Source: Azolla caroliniana
Taxonomy: Eukaryota > Polypodiophyta
Length of the DNA stretch: 64,000 nt
Assembly: GCA_043228905.1 (NCBI GenBank)
Contig: JBHGNT010000001.1
Coordinates: 30,256,001-30,320,000, forward strand
Direction: 5' to 3'
In this document: positions 36,010-49,700 of the stretch, one piece after another
How the letters are laid out: every line of letters starts with the position of its first letter
Position numbering within the stretch: the first letter of the stretch is position 1
The notes under the pieces: generated by a model
Seen by the model: only the letters and a program-made list of their open reading frames with translations
Told to the model about the DNA's origin: nothing
The model's database searches: none
Translations under genes and position numbers: made by a program

Positions 36010-39000
36010 TAACACCAACCGGAGTAACATATCCATACGAAACATGCACAATAGAAGGTGACCAATTAGATAACTAAATTGCATCAAACATAGCTCTAAA
36101 ACATCAACCTAAGTAGGAGTTTTAAGTTATTCTTGTACAATGTTGTGTCTTCCCTAGTCAAGTCCCCAGTTATCCTACTCAAGTAGCATATACATACACG
36201 TTTACATGACAATGTAGTGATAAACGTATATTGCAAATAGAAACATAGTAGCAACTGTCATGAAAACTTTGCACTATTTGGATGCACATATGTCCAAAGA
36301 GGATGTCAGGACTCATGATCATACAAAAGTTTTATAAATTTGAGAGAACTTGAACCCATGATCTCTCATGTATACCATAAACCATAACAAATAGGTTATC
36401 ATTCCACATTTCATCTTAATATATATTGGAAAATAAGTCTTGATTAATGTTCTCAAAATCTCATGTTACATCTCTTCAACCTATCATCCACAAAGTATCA
36501 ATCAACCCAAACGCAATATCTCCATTTCTTCATTCACTACCAACACGATGATTAGATTGATTTCTCTTGAATTTCCTTACAACATTTCATTGATTCATTC
36601 CTCCATTGGATATACTTGTTTATTCATAAACTAAATATGTCACCCTCTTTGGATGATGATTGAACATCCATTGTTCCATGTCTCATTGTTGGAACCTTGT
36701 GTATCGAGTTCCACCTCTAGTTCAATTTGTTGATGGATTGTCATTCGAGGTCAAAGTTGTTTTAGGATCCAAGACCATGTGTCACAAGAGTTATACTATG
36801 TCATCAATTTATTAGGTTATACACCATGCCCTTATAACAAAATGTGGGGTGACTGGTTGCAAGTTATGTGGACACTCTGTGGAATCGATACCTCACCATT
36901 TTGGGAATTGTGCAGAGGCGATTAGCATTTGGGGTAGAAGTCTTAGAATAGTGGCAACATGCGGTGTGAATGGGAGAGTTGTGTGGGGTCCTTATAGGGT
37001 TTGAACTTAACGTGGGAAGGTTGGGCAGAACAGTTAAACCCACATGGTCATGGATTTATAGTGCAAGGTGGCAGCGTGTTCCAATGTGCTGGAGTGCAAC
37101 CTGGCACAAAATCTGAATTTTTTGAGGAGATATGGATTATGGTGGCGTGCTTACCAGTTTGGCACATTTGAACCAAGCGGTGTACATTTGTTTTTTAGCA
37201 GGGAAAGCTCCCAAGCGGTGAGGTGTTGCTAAACATATGGTTTGAGATGGTATTTTGGTTGCACGGACGATACGACTCGATTCAGGGGAACTCAAATGAA
37301 GCAAAAAAGGCTTGATTAATGTTTCTGTTGAAATGGGGTGGTTCTCCTATGATGGTCAAATCATCATCACGGCCTAAATGGAACTACCAAGCACCCGGAT
37401 GGTTGTTTTCGCCAATGGCTTGCTTCCATTAGTGGGCAGGAAATGTTTTGGATTATGATTAGTTTTGTGGGGAGAAATGTGAGTTTTGCTTAATATGGTT
37501 GAACTTTGATTTACTTTGTTTGCTAACTAATGTGAAGTAGTGTTTTTTTGGTAAAATAAATAAAAAAACCAAGTTTATGTTTTTGCTTTACAAAAAATCA
37601 TCGACAAAAGAGGTGGATGGTGTCATGATCATGCAAGAAATATTTTTTCTCACTTGATATCTTTAAGATTTTAACTTCTTGTTTTAAGTTTTGTGTGGAG
37701 AAATAAACATGAGCCCGTAATAATATTGCGATATTCGAAACTTGAAGATATTATTTACTACTTCACTTAGTATATGTCGATAATTGTAGCCTTTTATACT
37801 TGACCATAAGCCACCCATGTCTCAACTCTATGGGTGACTACTACTCTAATTCATGCAAACACCACATGAAGCATATCTAGATTGCGCTAATAGTTTTTTA
37901 TAAATATTAGTCTCAATTATTTTTTTAATGGAGCAAAAATTGTGATCTACCTGAAAGGTTATATAAATGGCAAGTAGTTTGCTGGATTGTCGATCGACAT
38001 TGACCTTCTTATTTTCCTTAGGCAGCAATACTATCTTTTGGATCAAGAAAATGTGCAACAACAAGCATTATGCAACAAATGGGTAGTATTGTTTAAGCAT
38101 ACATTGGAATAATTTAGCATCTAAATTAATGAACCAATGTAAATATTCCGTGACTATCTTAGTAGTATCCAATTGGCATGGAGTTGGTATTTAATAAACT
38201 CATCAAACACATTGAGGTGCACTACCACTACACATTTGGGCAAAGAATAACACGCACATAGATCTCCAACATATCTACACAAATCACAAGACAAGGGATG
38301 TCTTTACTAAGGCACTTAGATCGAATAAGGTAGGAGTCAGGTCCATTTTCAATTGTGTGTGGCCTATGCCTATATCCACTTGATCCATTGTACTTGAGGG
38401 TGAAGGGTAGTAGAGGGAAAACAAGCTCACTGTATACTTGAGAAGTCAAGCTCAACTACACCATGTGTTTGAACACAATGGTTGGAGAATGTGTGTTTTT
38501 TTTTTATACGTGACTAGGAATATATTCTCTACATTAAATATAATTATACGAACTTATATTCTCTCTCCATCATTATGACTAATCATTATATTATTCTCTT
38601 AATCCAAAAAGAATATTATATACAAACAAAACACTCCCATTTTAACGATGTTGTCTATCATCTCCTTCATTCAATTAATCTAACTCATAGTTTAAGGGTA
38701 TTCGTTGTGTTCTCTCTCACGTCTCCCTCTTTCACACATACACACACACATATCTTCTTACTTCTATCAATTAGATTGCATATTTGGTTGTTTGATTTGT
38801 TAATTATATAAAAGAGTATACATATGTAAGTTTATTATTGGTTGCAAAAGGTGAGTGGAATTTTTGGTATTATTTAAATTATTCTCTAATTGTTGCATTA
38901 AGACCAAGTATCACATATATAATTGTGTAAGGCTCGTTCAAGAGTTATACAAAAGTTAAATGGAGGAATGGCAATCCACAAAAGATAACATAGGCATGAT

Positions 39001-41320
39001 TTCTCCCTTGTATCCCCTCACCTGTATAAACATTGCGTGCATCCAATCTATGGAGAGGGGGATTGGTAATCGAGTTTCTTTTTTGTTGCTATACCTTGTG
39101 TCAACTCTCTATCCCCATTTTAAGAATTGATGGCAAGGACTTCACTCATTTTCGGATGCAACTGTTGGTCCGAAGTGGAATTATGCCATACCTTCTTTTA
39201 TGTTGGATAGTGGATAGTATTGTTCTACTTGTTCATATATGACATTATTTGTTTGATCTGATGTACTAGCTTTTGTATCTTAGAATAAGAAGTGAGATGA
39301 AATGTCTCCTTTTGTTTTCTCTATGTAGAGTTTTCAAGTAATATACTAAGGTGCATCTTTCTTTAACAAAAAATAAAATAACAAAAAATAAAAACTCTCT
39401 ATCCCCATTTTGTAATTAGGTGTTTTAATTAATTACATGACTCGGTAGGGTAGTTGTCTACATATTCATCTAGCAAACTAGTTTACAACATATCCACATG
39501 TCCAATCACCTTTATAACTTAATCTACATTCAGGTCGTAAATAATTCACCTGCACGTCCAACAAAAACAAGATAGGGCAAATAACTAGTGAGTCCGATGT
39601 TGTGTTTTGTAAGCAACGACATTTTAGAGAAATGTGAAAAAAGGCTTCACCTCTTTTGGGGAGAGAATAAAGTGGAGATATGTTTCACCAATATGGCTTG
39701 CCCCCCCCCCCCCCCCCCCTCTTGGAAGGACCCTGAATTTAGAGGTGTAAACAGTTGCTCAGGTAGAAGTTGAGGGCTTTTGCTACTCAACATGTTAGTT
39801 GATGAGGGTATGATGGTTATGTTTTCCTGTATGAGTTCTTTGTAGTCTTTGGCATCTTTCCATTAATACCAAGGTGAATTTGTTATAAAAAAAAACCAAG
39901 ATGGAGCATCCTATACATTTGAACAAATTCATGATTGACACATCCTCATCCTCATAAGAGAATAGGGGACCAAAGCATGGTCTATATAGTTGAACCCGAG
40001 TAGACTCCTCATGATGGACACCATCCATTAAAAACTATGGAAACATGCATGAATATCTTCAACATAACCTCCTTCGATCCTTTAAGACATGCACTATATA
40101 TATATATATATATATACTCCAATCAATCGCCCCCTTGTGACAAATGTGAACTTGATGAGACCTCTCTTATCTCCCACTACACTTTATGCTTAGATTGTTG
40201 AGTCTTGCATTCCGAATCGTTGATCCATCTTTGTCACTTCTCTTTAGGACTGCATATGTTAGCTCTTGCACATCCTTATCCTTGATTTAACTTACCTTTT
40301 CTACCTTTTGGGGGCTCGTATTTTACTATATATTCCTTTAGGATGAGTGCAAAGAGAATGGAGCTCCTTTCCTTTGGCATCTTGTACTCATACACATGAC
40401 ATTCTGTCCAAATCTTACCAAATCTCGACATATCTTTTAAGACATGCATAATACATTTTTGTGTCACAATATTGAAGCAATGCCCATCTCTTTCTCTCTC
40501 TCTCTCACATTTGACTCTAGAGATTTTGTTCATACCAAATGCACATTGTAAACATGCAACTCTTAAAGCAAATGTTATTCACACTAAGAATTTAGATCTT
40601 CATGATAACACTTTAGTTCTCACAATCTATAAACTTTATATACTTTGAATTATATCTCTAAATTACAATATAATGCATGTACTAAGTATGAACATGCTAA
40701 TGGTGAAAAGCTAGCTTCAACTCAAACGGCATTGTCACTATAAAAGCAATCCCTCATGTAGGTCTTTGTATGTGTCACATAGAAGAAATCACATTAAAAC
40801 AAATGTCTCAACACTCCCATAATTTATTTTAGAATCTATTTCTTTGTTACCTTTTATGAAGATCTCAACATTTCCAATTTTTATTTCCAATGGCGACAAA
40901 CCATGTGCAACTTTTGAACAACTAATTTCCCTTGAATTGTGCAATCTTGGAAGGTTGACACAAATACATTTATGTTCGTGTATGTGCAGTCATACATACA
41001 ATCATTGATGCCCATATATGGATCATTTAAACTACCATTCTAATTCTTTTGTAGGGACATCAATGGACATAAATGCAAAGGCAAGATAAAAAGGAATGAA
41101 TGCACCAATACACGTTTTAAATGATAAAATGTTATAGATGTGATAAAGGCCAATTTGCTTTAATGTGCCATTCACTACTTAAACTATAATGCACAACATG
41201 TAGTTTCATAAAGACAACATAAGTTGATATATCTGCGCAAAACAACAAAGAATCGACTATTGCAAAGATATGACACACATATCATGTTCCCCATATAACT
41301 ATTGCCAAGTTTCAGCAACA
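36010..41320. other. Gene-poor spacer
   Basis: No gene recognised on either strand. It holds (CA)n about 38738-38750, a C19 run at 39701-39719, (TA)n about 40097-40116 and (TC)n about 40492-40506. The stretch 36840-37480 is locally richer in G but has no readable family. Repeat-family resemblance between 36690-36815 and 33310-33410 is noted. Confidence 0.45.
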
Positions 41321-41322
41321 AT

Positions 41323-41628
41323 TATGGAAACAACAAGAAGCTACACGAATTACCATGTTTCAATGGTTATTGATACATAGGTCGCCTCCAGTTGGAGTGT
41401 GGTAGCATGGGATCCTTAACTCTCCTAATTGTGTAGCATGCTCTGATGCAATAGAAGCAATTTGACACGCTCTTTATGGAAACAACAACAAACTATGTGA
41501 ATTACCACGTTTCAATGGCTATTGAGACATAGGTCATTGCGGTTGGAGTATGGTAGCATGGGATCCTTAGCTCTCCTAATTGTCCAGAGTACTCCAATGC
41601 AGTAGAATCAATCCAACATGCTCTGTGG
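41323..41628. repeat. ~152-bp tandem duplication
   Basis: Copies start near 41323 and 41475 with TTATGGAAACAACAA. They share GAATTACCA(T/C)GTTTCAATGG, GGTAGCATGGGATCCTTA and CTCTCCTAATTGT. Moderately diverged. Confidence 0.93.
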
Positions 41629-41832
41629 GACTGGCCAATGACCCATCAAATATGGCAGGGGTTGGCCGACTATTGCAATTATGCCAGGTTCAATGCACAT
41701 TCAAGTGGGGGAATGTATGTTCGTTACATTGGTAAGCCCCCATTCACAAATACGAACATCCGTTTCCACCATTACCAATATTTACTCAACACCCATCAAT
41801 GCCAAAGCTCAAGTTGTGTTGGAATTTGTTAG

Positions 41833-41990
41833 CCCAATAACATTATGGACTTTTTGGAAACAATGCTATAGATAGGTCTTCCGTAATCAAACTGTGCACT
41901 AGGTAACGTTATTGCAAGAGATATGGAGTGAAGTTGTAGCCACACTAAAAAGCCAATACGATGGCATCACGTGCATATCTAATGGAGCCG
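41833..41990 (+). pseudogene. LINE RNase-H-linker remnant
   Basis: ITLWTFWKQCYR, then a stop, VFRNQTVH, another stop and LLQEIWSEVVATLKSQYDGI. This resembles the W.IWK.R..VF...-type region between the reverse transcriptase zinc knuckle and RNase H in plant LINEs. It is short and interrupted by stops; the boundaries are uncertain. Confidence 0.5.
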
Positions 41991-42967
41991 AAAGACAATG
42001 ATGAGACTTCATCCAAGAATGGTTGTCCTCTCTCTTTCTTGAATCAACGGGCCTCCACATAAGATGGAACTATTGAGTCCCTTCTGGGATTTGTATGTAA
42101 CATTCTCAGCTGTAGAATTTTATAACGAATGAAGGAGTTTTGTTTCTGGAAAAAAAAACATAAGTTGATATATATGACAAGGACTGGGGCATTTTGTTCA
42201 AATTATAACTATGGAAAGGCTAGATTATGTACTCTTGTCCAACCACATCCTATGTATTCAGCCCACTAAATAACTAACATATTGTACGCATTTCCTTCTA
42301 CATGGAGAGACTCATGGCACGAACCATAGAATTGAACCTTTCCCATGCTAACCTAATACAACCAATATCGATGATCAAAATGTCGATAGAGTGTGGAGAA
42401 GTGTGAGGTACAATAGTAGCTATAAATTTAAAAAATTTGAAACCCTATCTCCTACGCAAACCCAGAGCTAAGAGAATGTACCTACCTCTTTCCTTGATTT
42501 GACTCCCAACAAATGGTTAAGCTTGTTATGGCAACAGACAACTAGAATAATGCCAAATGTGAAACAAATTCTCAAAAGTTACTTACATTAAAATTCCAAG
42601 CGCCAAGTACACAATAAGAACATTTTACAACTAGAACTAGAATAGTGGCAAAACTTAGAACAAATACTCATTAGTAGATTTACTCAAAACTTCCAAATAC
42701 CAATCTTACTCAAGCTTTAGCGTGATCATGACATGAATATTTAGTCATACCATTTTGAGGTGATGTTGAAGAGTAGTATCCACTATAATAAGGCCACAAA
42801 CTAAGTATCGACCATAGAACAAACTTAGAAAGTAATCACTCATGTGGGAATAGTTGGGATGTTGAGAGTGTAATGAAAAAACATATATGAGGTATAATGA
42901 AGTTTGGAAGTTTGAACATATTTCTCAATGAAATAAAAGTATATATTGACCCCATTTTTGTGTTTTT

Positions 42968-43681
42968 AACAATCAACAATGGTTCGGTTCAGTTTAAGAG
43001 TGTCAAAACGGAACTGTTTAATTTTTTTGAAACTTGAACCGAACTATAAAGAATCAAATATGATTCTTGTGTAGCGGAAGAGATGTGTGTTATGTGTGAG
43101 AGAAAAGAGAGAAGAGAAAAGAAACACAAGATAGATAAGCTAGAGAAATGAAATACTCAAGAAAAAGAAGATGTATATTTGCAAGTAAAATAGCAAATAC
43201 AAAATGTAGCATTACAAGGAGTCACAACCGGCTTAGTATGAAGCATGAGGAGGGTGCTTTATATATAGTCACCCTCGCTCTTCATTAACTAACTACAACA
43301 ACCACTCTCTCTCGGGGAATGTGAAGACTCATAGTCATGGGGCATATGTAACTCATTAGTTATGTGCTATATAATATGATTCTATGACACATAGTTAATG
43401 TGTAGAGAGTAGGTCAAAATTCAAATTCAAAATTATGAAAATTTGCATTTTTTTAATTTTTAATTTTTCAAAAATTAAAAGATTTTGTTTAAATACAAGA
43501 GCTAGGCTTAAAAATGAAAAGATTGTTTTTTTTTAAAACCGTTAAAACTAAACCGAATCGAATCGAACCGTTCACTCTCCCAAACCGAACCAGACCATTA
43601 AAACAAACTTGAACCTAAACCGAAACGTTTAAACTGTTAAGCCATGGTTTCACGTTTCAAATCGAACCATTGTCAATTGTT
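42968..43681. mobile_element. Possible non-autonomous DNA transposon with inverted ends
   Basis: The terminal 19 bases AACAATCAACAATGGTTCG (42968-42986) and the reverse complement of 43663-43681 agree at 17 of 19 positions. Subterminal GGTTCGGTTC / AACCGAACC-type motifs lie inside both ends. Size is about 714 bp with no coding. Similar flanking text (TTTGTGTTTT) is on both sides, but a clean 8-bp target duplication cannot be fixed. The superfamily is unknown; hAT-like by the ends. Confidence 0.45.
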
Positions 43682-43689
43682 ATTTGTGT

Positions 43690-44960
43690 TTTACATAAGG
43701 ATGTATATGCACGTCAATATCAATTTGGTGAATTATTACCATCTTTTGAGCCATTGAGTACTTCATTTTGCAAATGTGTTATGAATTTATGTAGCATTTC
43801 CAACTAATTTGAAGTCCCCCCCAAAACATGTTGATATATCTCCTAATTCATCAATTTTTCACCAAATGATTGCGTTTTCACATACAAATAATATTGCCAT
43901 ATTTCAAAATACTATAATGTGATGGCACATCTATTTTTTCAATATTTCCATATTAGAGCATATTCCCTTGCTACTTGCTGTTTGATAAAAATCGGTTGAT
44001 GCTTTTTCCATGCTTTTCCGTATGGTTGGGGCTAGAAAGAAATATGGCCCGATAAAAATAAAGAAGGCGCATATTCATCTTCTCTAATCACATGTTCAAT
44101 GTAGTAGCACGGAGACCATGTTTCCCTTACAACATCATTATGCAATACAACCACGAGCTTAATGTTTGGACAAATCTCACTCCAAACATTTCACCATGTG
44201 CGAAATTGGTTTTGAAAGTAGTGAATGTAGATAATTCAGTCAGGATTTGCATTTCATGGCGCACATAGGGTTTGACGTGACAGGCTTAGGGAGATCATGT
44301 TGTTAGCGCTCAAAAGTTGAAACGTGGTTTGACTTCCGTAGAAGAAATAAAATTGGCACATGTTTAAATGTACTATTGATATTGCTATGATTAGCGCAAA
44401 ACTACATATGGGTAGACATGCAAAGGGACACAGACAACCCCTTGAGAACCTTTGACGAATGTTGAACGAATCACGATAGAGCAAGTGACTGAGGACAAGT
44501 GCAAGTTATTCCTTGTTGGGGAAGTGATTGTAGACACATAATAATATTTCATATCTTTACTGAAACAAAATGAAAGAAGGAATGTTTTATGGTATCTCGA
44601 GGTTCGTCAAATTTTCCATGGTAATAGAACTCAAAAAAGAGAATATAGCACATGTGAATAACATTTACAAAGAAGTAATTTCCTATTAAGGCACGTGTTG
44701 GAATTGGGAATAAAATAGATGAAAAGTGAAAAGTGAATAACAATTACAAAGGTATGAGAAGTGATGTTTTTTATTTTCTATTTTTAACTGGTCAATGGGT
44801 CCACTAAATGATAGTAAAATTTTAGCATAGGACGAGATCAAATTAAAATACAAAAAAGTAGGTATCTCTTTGTTTACACAAGGACACTATTAGCTAGAAA
44901 GGTGCCACCACACATGACGCATCATTCCTTCACTAAAAATAAACTTCACCGAGCACCCAG
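43690..44960. other. Spacer upstream of the UGT gene
   Basis: AT-rich with scattered short frames and no recognised gene, RNA or repeat. The last part presumably contains the UGT promoter. Confidence 0.5.
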
Positions 44961-44972
44961 TAATATTTGAAG

Positions 44973-44981
44973 CTATAAATA
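44973..44981 (+). promoter_or_regulatory. TATA box of the UGT gene
   Basis: CTATAAATA lies 102 bp before the predicted ATG at 45083. This leaves room for a transcription start about 30 bp downstream and a leader of about 75 nt. Confidence 0.65.
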
Positions 44982-45082
44982 CAACACACTTGGGATGAGT
45001 ATTGTTAGAAGTAGCGCAACACTCATTCAGAGTGTGAATTAGGAAACATTGTATTAGTAGTTTGTTTTAGTTGCTTACTAAG

Positions 45083-46784
45083 ATGGGATTCGAAGCACAA
45101 TATGAGCAAATTATCCACATAGTGGCCATACCTTATCCAGCCCAAGGCCATATAGCGCCCCTCATGCAACTGTGTGAGAAACTAGACGACGATGGCAAGT
45201 TTCTCATTACCTTTGTGAACACAGAGCACAACCACACTCGCCTCATCCAATCCCAAATGAGTGGTAGATATACTCATAATATTGGCACTAACAATAATAA
45301 GAGTAATATCAGACTTGTATCAATACCTGGGGGGGTGCCCCCAGAGCTCCATGGTCAATCTGACCAAAACCTCATTTCAGCATTTCAAGCCTCAGAGGCT
45401 ATAGCTGATCATTTCTTGGACCTCCTCCATGACCTCAATTCGAATGGAGGCCCCAAGGTCTCATTCATCTTGTCAGACGTCATGATGTCATGGACTCAAG
45501 TCTCTGCAGACTTGATCCACGTACCTCGCCTTGCTTTTTGGACTTCTTCTGCTGCAGTCTTTTATGTCATTTGGCACATGTTCAACCTCATCTCTGAGGG
45601 CATCTCCACTTTCAAAGGTAAATGTTATTTTATAGGTTGACCCATTCTTTCATGGATAACCATGATCTAGACATAAATTTTTTTATTGAGGTTTCATGAT
45701 TTTTTACATTGACTTATTCATGAAATAACATAGATTGTTTATGTTTCATCATTAATTTCTTAGATAATTGGTCTCAATCTCAACATAACTTACTTTGTTG
45801 ACATTTACAGAGAGACGAATATGTGACGAGAGGAATAATGATAATATAGAGCTAGTGTCTTGCATCCCGGGGCTCCCACCCATGGACCTTAATGACCTCC
45901 CTATCATAGTTCGAAGTGAACCCCAAGATTTTATTTACCAGTTCCTTTCTCGCCAAATCACGCCTATATGCCATGCTGCTGCCCTCCTCTTCAACACATT
46001 TGAGACCCTTGAACATGATAGCCTCACCCAATTGGAAGCAGCCTTAGCTAGTCGCAATCTCACAATGCCAATTCACGCTGTCGGTCCCTTGCTTCCCCTT
46101 AAAGTCATTGCTAATGATGATGGTAGTGTAGCACATAAACAATCCACGGGCGGAATCTTCGATGAGGATGCAAATTGCTTACATTGGCTTGATACTCGAG
46201 CTGACAAATCAGTGGTCTACATATCATTTGGTTCAATTTTACGCATGGATGCTTTCCAATTCATAGAGCTTGTTGCAGGTCTTGAGGCAAGCGGACAAGC
46301 ATTCTTGTGGTCAATTAGACCAGACTTCGTGTCAGGTGGGTACATGGACAAGCTACCAATCTCATTCATGCAGAGTACAAGTCAACGAGGGCTCTTGACA
46401 ACATGGGTACCACAACTTGATGTGCTCAAGCATCGGGCCATAGGTGCATTTCTCACGCATTGTGGGTGGAATTCAACAATTGAGAGCATTGCAATGGGGG
46501 TGCCGATGCTTTGCTGGCCTGATGTTGGTGAGCGAAGGACAAATGGGCGCCTTGTTGTCAGCGTGTGGAAGGCAGGGCTAGAGTTCACACGTGTGGGAAC
46601 TGGGGAGGTTGAGAGGAAGGAGGTTGAACGTGTGATAAGGCTATTAATGGAAGATACACACACCTCCAAGGTTTTGAGATCTAATGCATTTGGGTTGCAT
46701 CAAGCTGCGCAAGTTGCAGTAAGTAAAGGGGGATCCTCTTCCCATGAGTGGGAATCCTTGCTCCAAACCTTTAAAAGACTTTAG
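45083..46784 (+). CDS. Family 1 UDP-glycosyltransferase (UGT85/83-like), 2 exons
   Basis: Transfers a sugar from a UDP-sugar to a small acceptor (phenolic, terpenoid or hormone) in the cytosol; the acceptor is unknown. Exons 45083-45617 and 45811-46784 join in frame (GT-AG, phase 1) to 1509 nt, 502 residues. N-terminal IPYPAQGH carries the catalytic His23. ILSD near residue 130 holds the partner Asp. IPGLPPMDLNDLP (exon 2) is typical of UGT85-type enzymes. The 44-residue PSPG box runs from Trp377 to residue 420, with HCGWNS and GVPMLCWP intact. Its final residue is Arg instead of the usual Gln (GER), which may affect sugar-donor binding. The in-frame TTG upstream (45071) is not a plausible start; ATG 45083 gives the standard N-terminus. 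The frame is intact, so it is probably functional. Confidence 0.96.
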
Positions 46785-49700
46785 GAAATCCTCATCATTT
46801 CCATTTACTTCAACACCCTTATAATTATATGATGAATGTGTTGCCTTCAAAAGGTTCCAAAACTCACATCATATCAACGATAACATTGTCTTAAGCTTGC
46901 CCTCCTCCCTCGCAACTAATATTGCAATACTTAAGCCGCATGCTATAAAAATACCCTTAAATTTAACCTTTGTTGGTTCCTTCAAAGCATCCAAAACATT
47001 GTCATGTTGACAATATGAACATCATCACTAACGTCTTAGCCTCATGTATATACCCTTTGATACTACTAAGGGACACCCTCCATTTCATCTCTCAATATCC
47101 TTGGTAAATTAATATAAGTAGCCATCCCTTTTGCATCATCATCGTTGACACCAACTTCAACATCATTGTTGTTAGATTTTATGGCAATAAAGCTTTTTTT
47201 GCTCCATTTTCACCATTTTCATTTTCGTCATCAATGCTATTAAAATCTAACAATGAAGGTTTTCATTCTATATTCACTTGATATATCATTACAAAGTCAT
47301 GCCATTTTTAAGCATTCCACAAAACTGCAAACGAAAATTTGAAGCTTTTCTTATAACTAAAATTGAACATTGCCTAGTTCCCCAAGTTACATGACATGAA
47401 TTCTCCCTAGTCATTTGTCGTCAACCTTGTGGATACATACTAGATCTACTTTCAATTGAAAATTGGATAATTTCCATCCCGACGTTGCACCACTAGTCTA
47501 ACATTGCCTTATTCTATCACTTTCTTTCTCTTAGCTTCTCTCTACATCTCCCTTTTTTAATGTCCTTTCACCTTGACAATTATTTTTCAAGATTTCATCT
47601 TAGTTTTTGTTTGCTTTTCTCTTGTATATCTCTCTCTCTCTTTTAATACCCAAATAAATATCTTCTTGATTTTAGCAAGTTGATTGACATTGGACTTCCA
47701 ATAGACATAAAATTTCCTCTATTTGTCATATGCCACTTAACTGCCTTACATTTTCCAATATCATGTTGTTTTTTACTCATTGTCGGATGTATCGTGTGAA
47801 CATTTTTTGAAAAAATTCCATTCAACACAATCTTTCCTCTTTTTATCATGTGATAACATAACAACCTTATGTCTCATATCGTCGTCATTATCACATCACC
47901 TTTTTTGGTTGCTCGGTTAAACTTTATCTTTAAGTTGTTGTTTGCCACATGTAGTTGATCCTTTACGAATGTATGCATGGATTTTGTCTTGATTTGATGT
48001 GCCTCAAATATTGTCCCAATATGACAAGTTTAAAGTACGTAATGTGCTACATTCCGCGTGCTTGTAAGATCCATAGTCCAAAACCAACTCTTAGTGATAT
48101 TTCCACTACTTGTAAGATCCACCATCCATGATTTACTCTTAATATAACCTTCCCACTCCATAATTTTACACCATTATTACACTTCCCTTGTTATTTCTCA
48201 ACATCTACTCTCGACGCATCTCTATTTGGTAGATCTTATTGCATTATAGGACATTGGTATTTAATCATGTTTTATAACAAAACAATTTCACAAACCTCTT
48301 GTACATATATGGACCATTTGATACATTAAATTCATGCTCAATATTGCTGAACATCGCGAAACTATTTACATTATGAATGAGTTCAATTTCAAGAGATAAA
48401 CGACATAGTCCTCATGTGCTTGACACAAATGTGATATCAACAACAACAAAATGAATCCACAAAGATCAAGCTTATAGAGTAAAATTGAGTCTAAAAGTGT
48501 CAAGTGAGTAGTATGTGGTCATGTTAAGATTGTAAAGCTATCCAATGCATGAATCATCATGTAATGACATGCAATGTATGGAAACGTTTGGGTTTTGTGC
48601 TTATAATCATCGTGAATAAAAAAAACAATCCAACATACTCATGGGGAAATGTTTATTCAAGAAGATTGTCAACAATGGGAATGATTCATGGATCAAATGA
48701 AAATGCTCAAGAAGCAACATTTATCTACATAATCTTTGTATTTTGCTTTTTTTGAGCCACTAACATTAAATATTTTAATCTAGGGTTCCAACCAATAATC
48801 ACTTGGATACATGGTTTATACTCCGAAGAATGCCTTTCTTATACCATCCTTTGTGGACCCATAAGTTTACATTGGCATTTGGTACAATTTCACCAACAAC
48901 TCGTTGTTGATCCAACTTTTACCACCCATTAACCTCCTTTATCTTGGTCCTTGTGGGAGCACTCCATGAGTCATCTAATGATAATTCCTTATCATTGAGA
49001 GTTTACATACACACTTCAACAAAGTAAGGGCCCTTACCACATGTAGAGCTCCATATATGTAAACTTGCACACTAGAGAATCTGGTGTTGATTTTCCATGT
49101 CAACCACTTAATATACATCCATCCAGAACTATGGCGCATCTTGCTCACATGGCACCCATGCATAAACATTGTCAATAGGTACAATCCACAAGGGCCAATA
49201 GAATATATTGTTCATGCATAAACACAATTGAACAATATATGTGCGATATTTATCGATCCTATCAAATCTTGAGAGCTACATGTTGTACCAATATTGTCAC
49301 CGTGACCCATCCTATTTAATTAGGACAACAGATTCTCTACTTTGTTATGCTCCTACAGATGTAACTCCATAACACCCATTCACAAAAACTGTATCATCAC
49401 AACAAGAAAAAATGTACCAAAACAATACACATGTTCATATTGCCATTGTTGATCTTTTTGTCCACATATGCATTACACGTGCATCAAATTTTGTGGGATG
49501 GTTATTGTTCACTATGTAAGTTGAATGAATAGAATATTGTGTGGGCCAATTGTTACATTATATTTCGTGCATTGCCGATATAATTTACATTGACATGCAT
49601 AATGCAGACCAAGTGTTGTTTAGTTGTTGTGCAATACGTACATGGTTAGATGGATTAATTCATGACATAATAATTGTATACTTCTATACCAAAATACAAT

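Noticed and set aside
45071-45082. Upstream TTG start for the UGT gene
   Set aside because: Plant nuclear genes start at ATG with rare exceptions; ATG 45083 gives the expected UGT N-terminus.
47000-48200. Possible MULE/FAR1-type remnant
   Set aside because: Acidic Asp/Asn-rich minus-strand text was suggestive, but no transposase motif or inverted ends were found.
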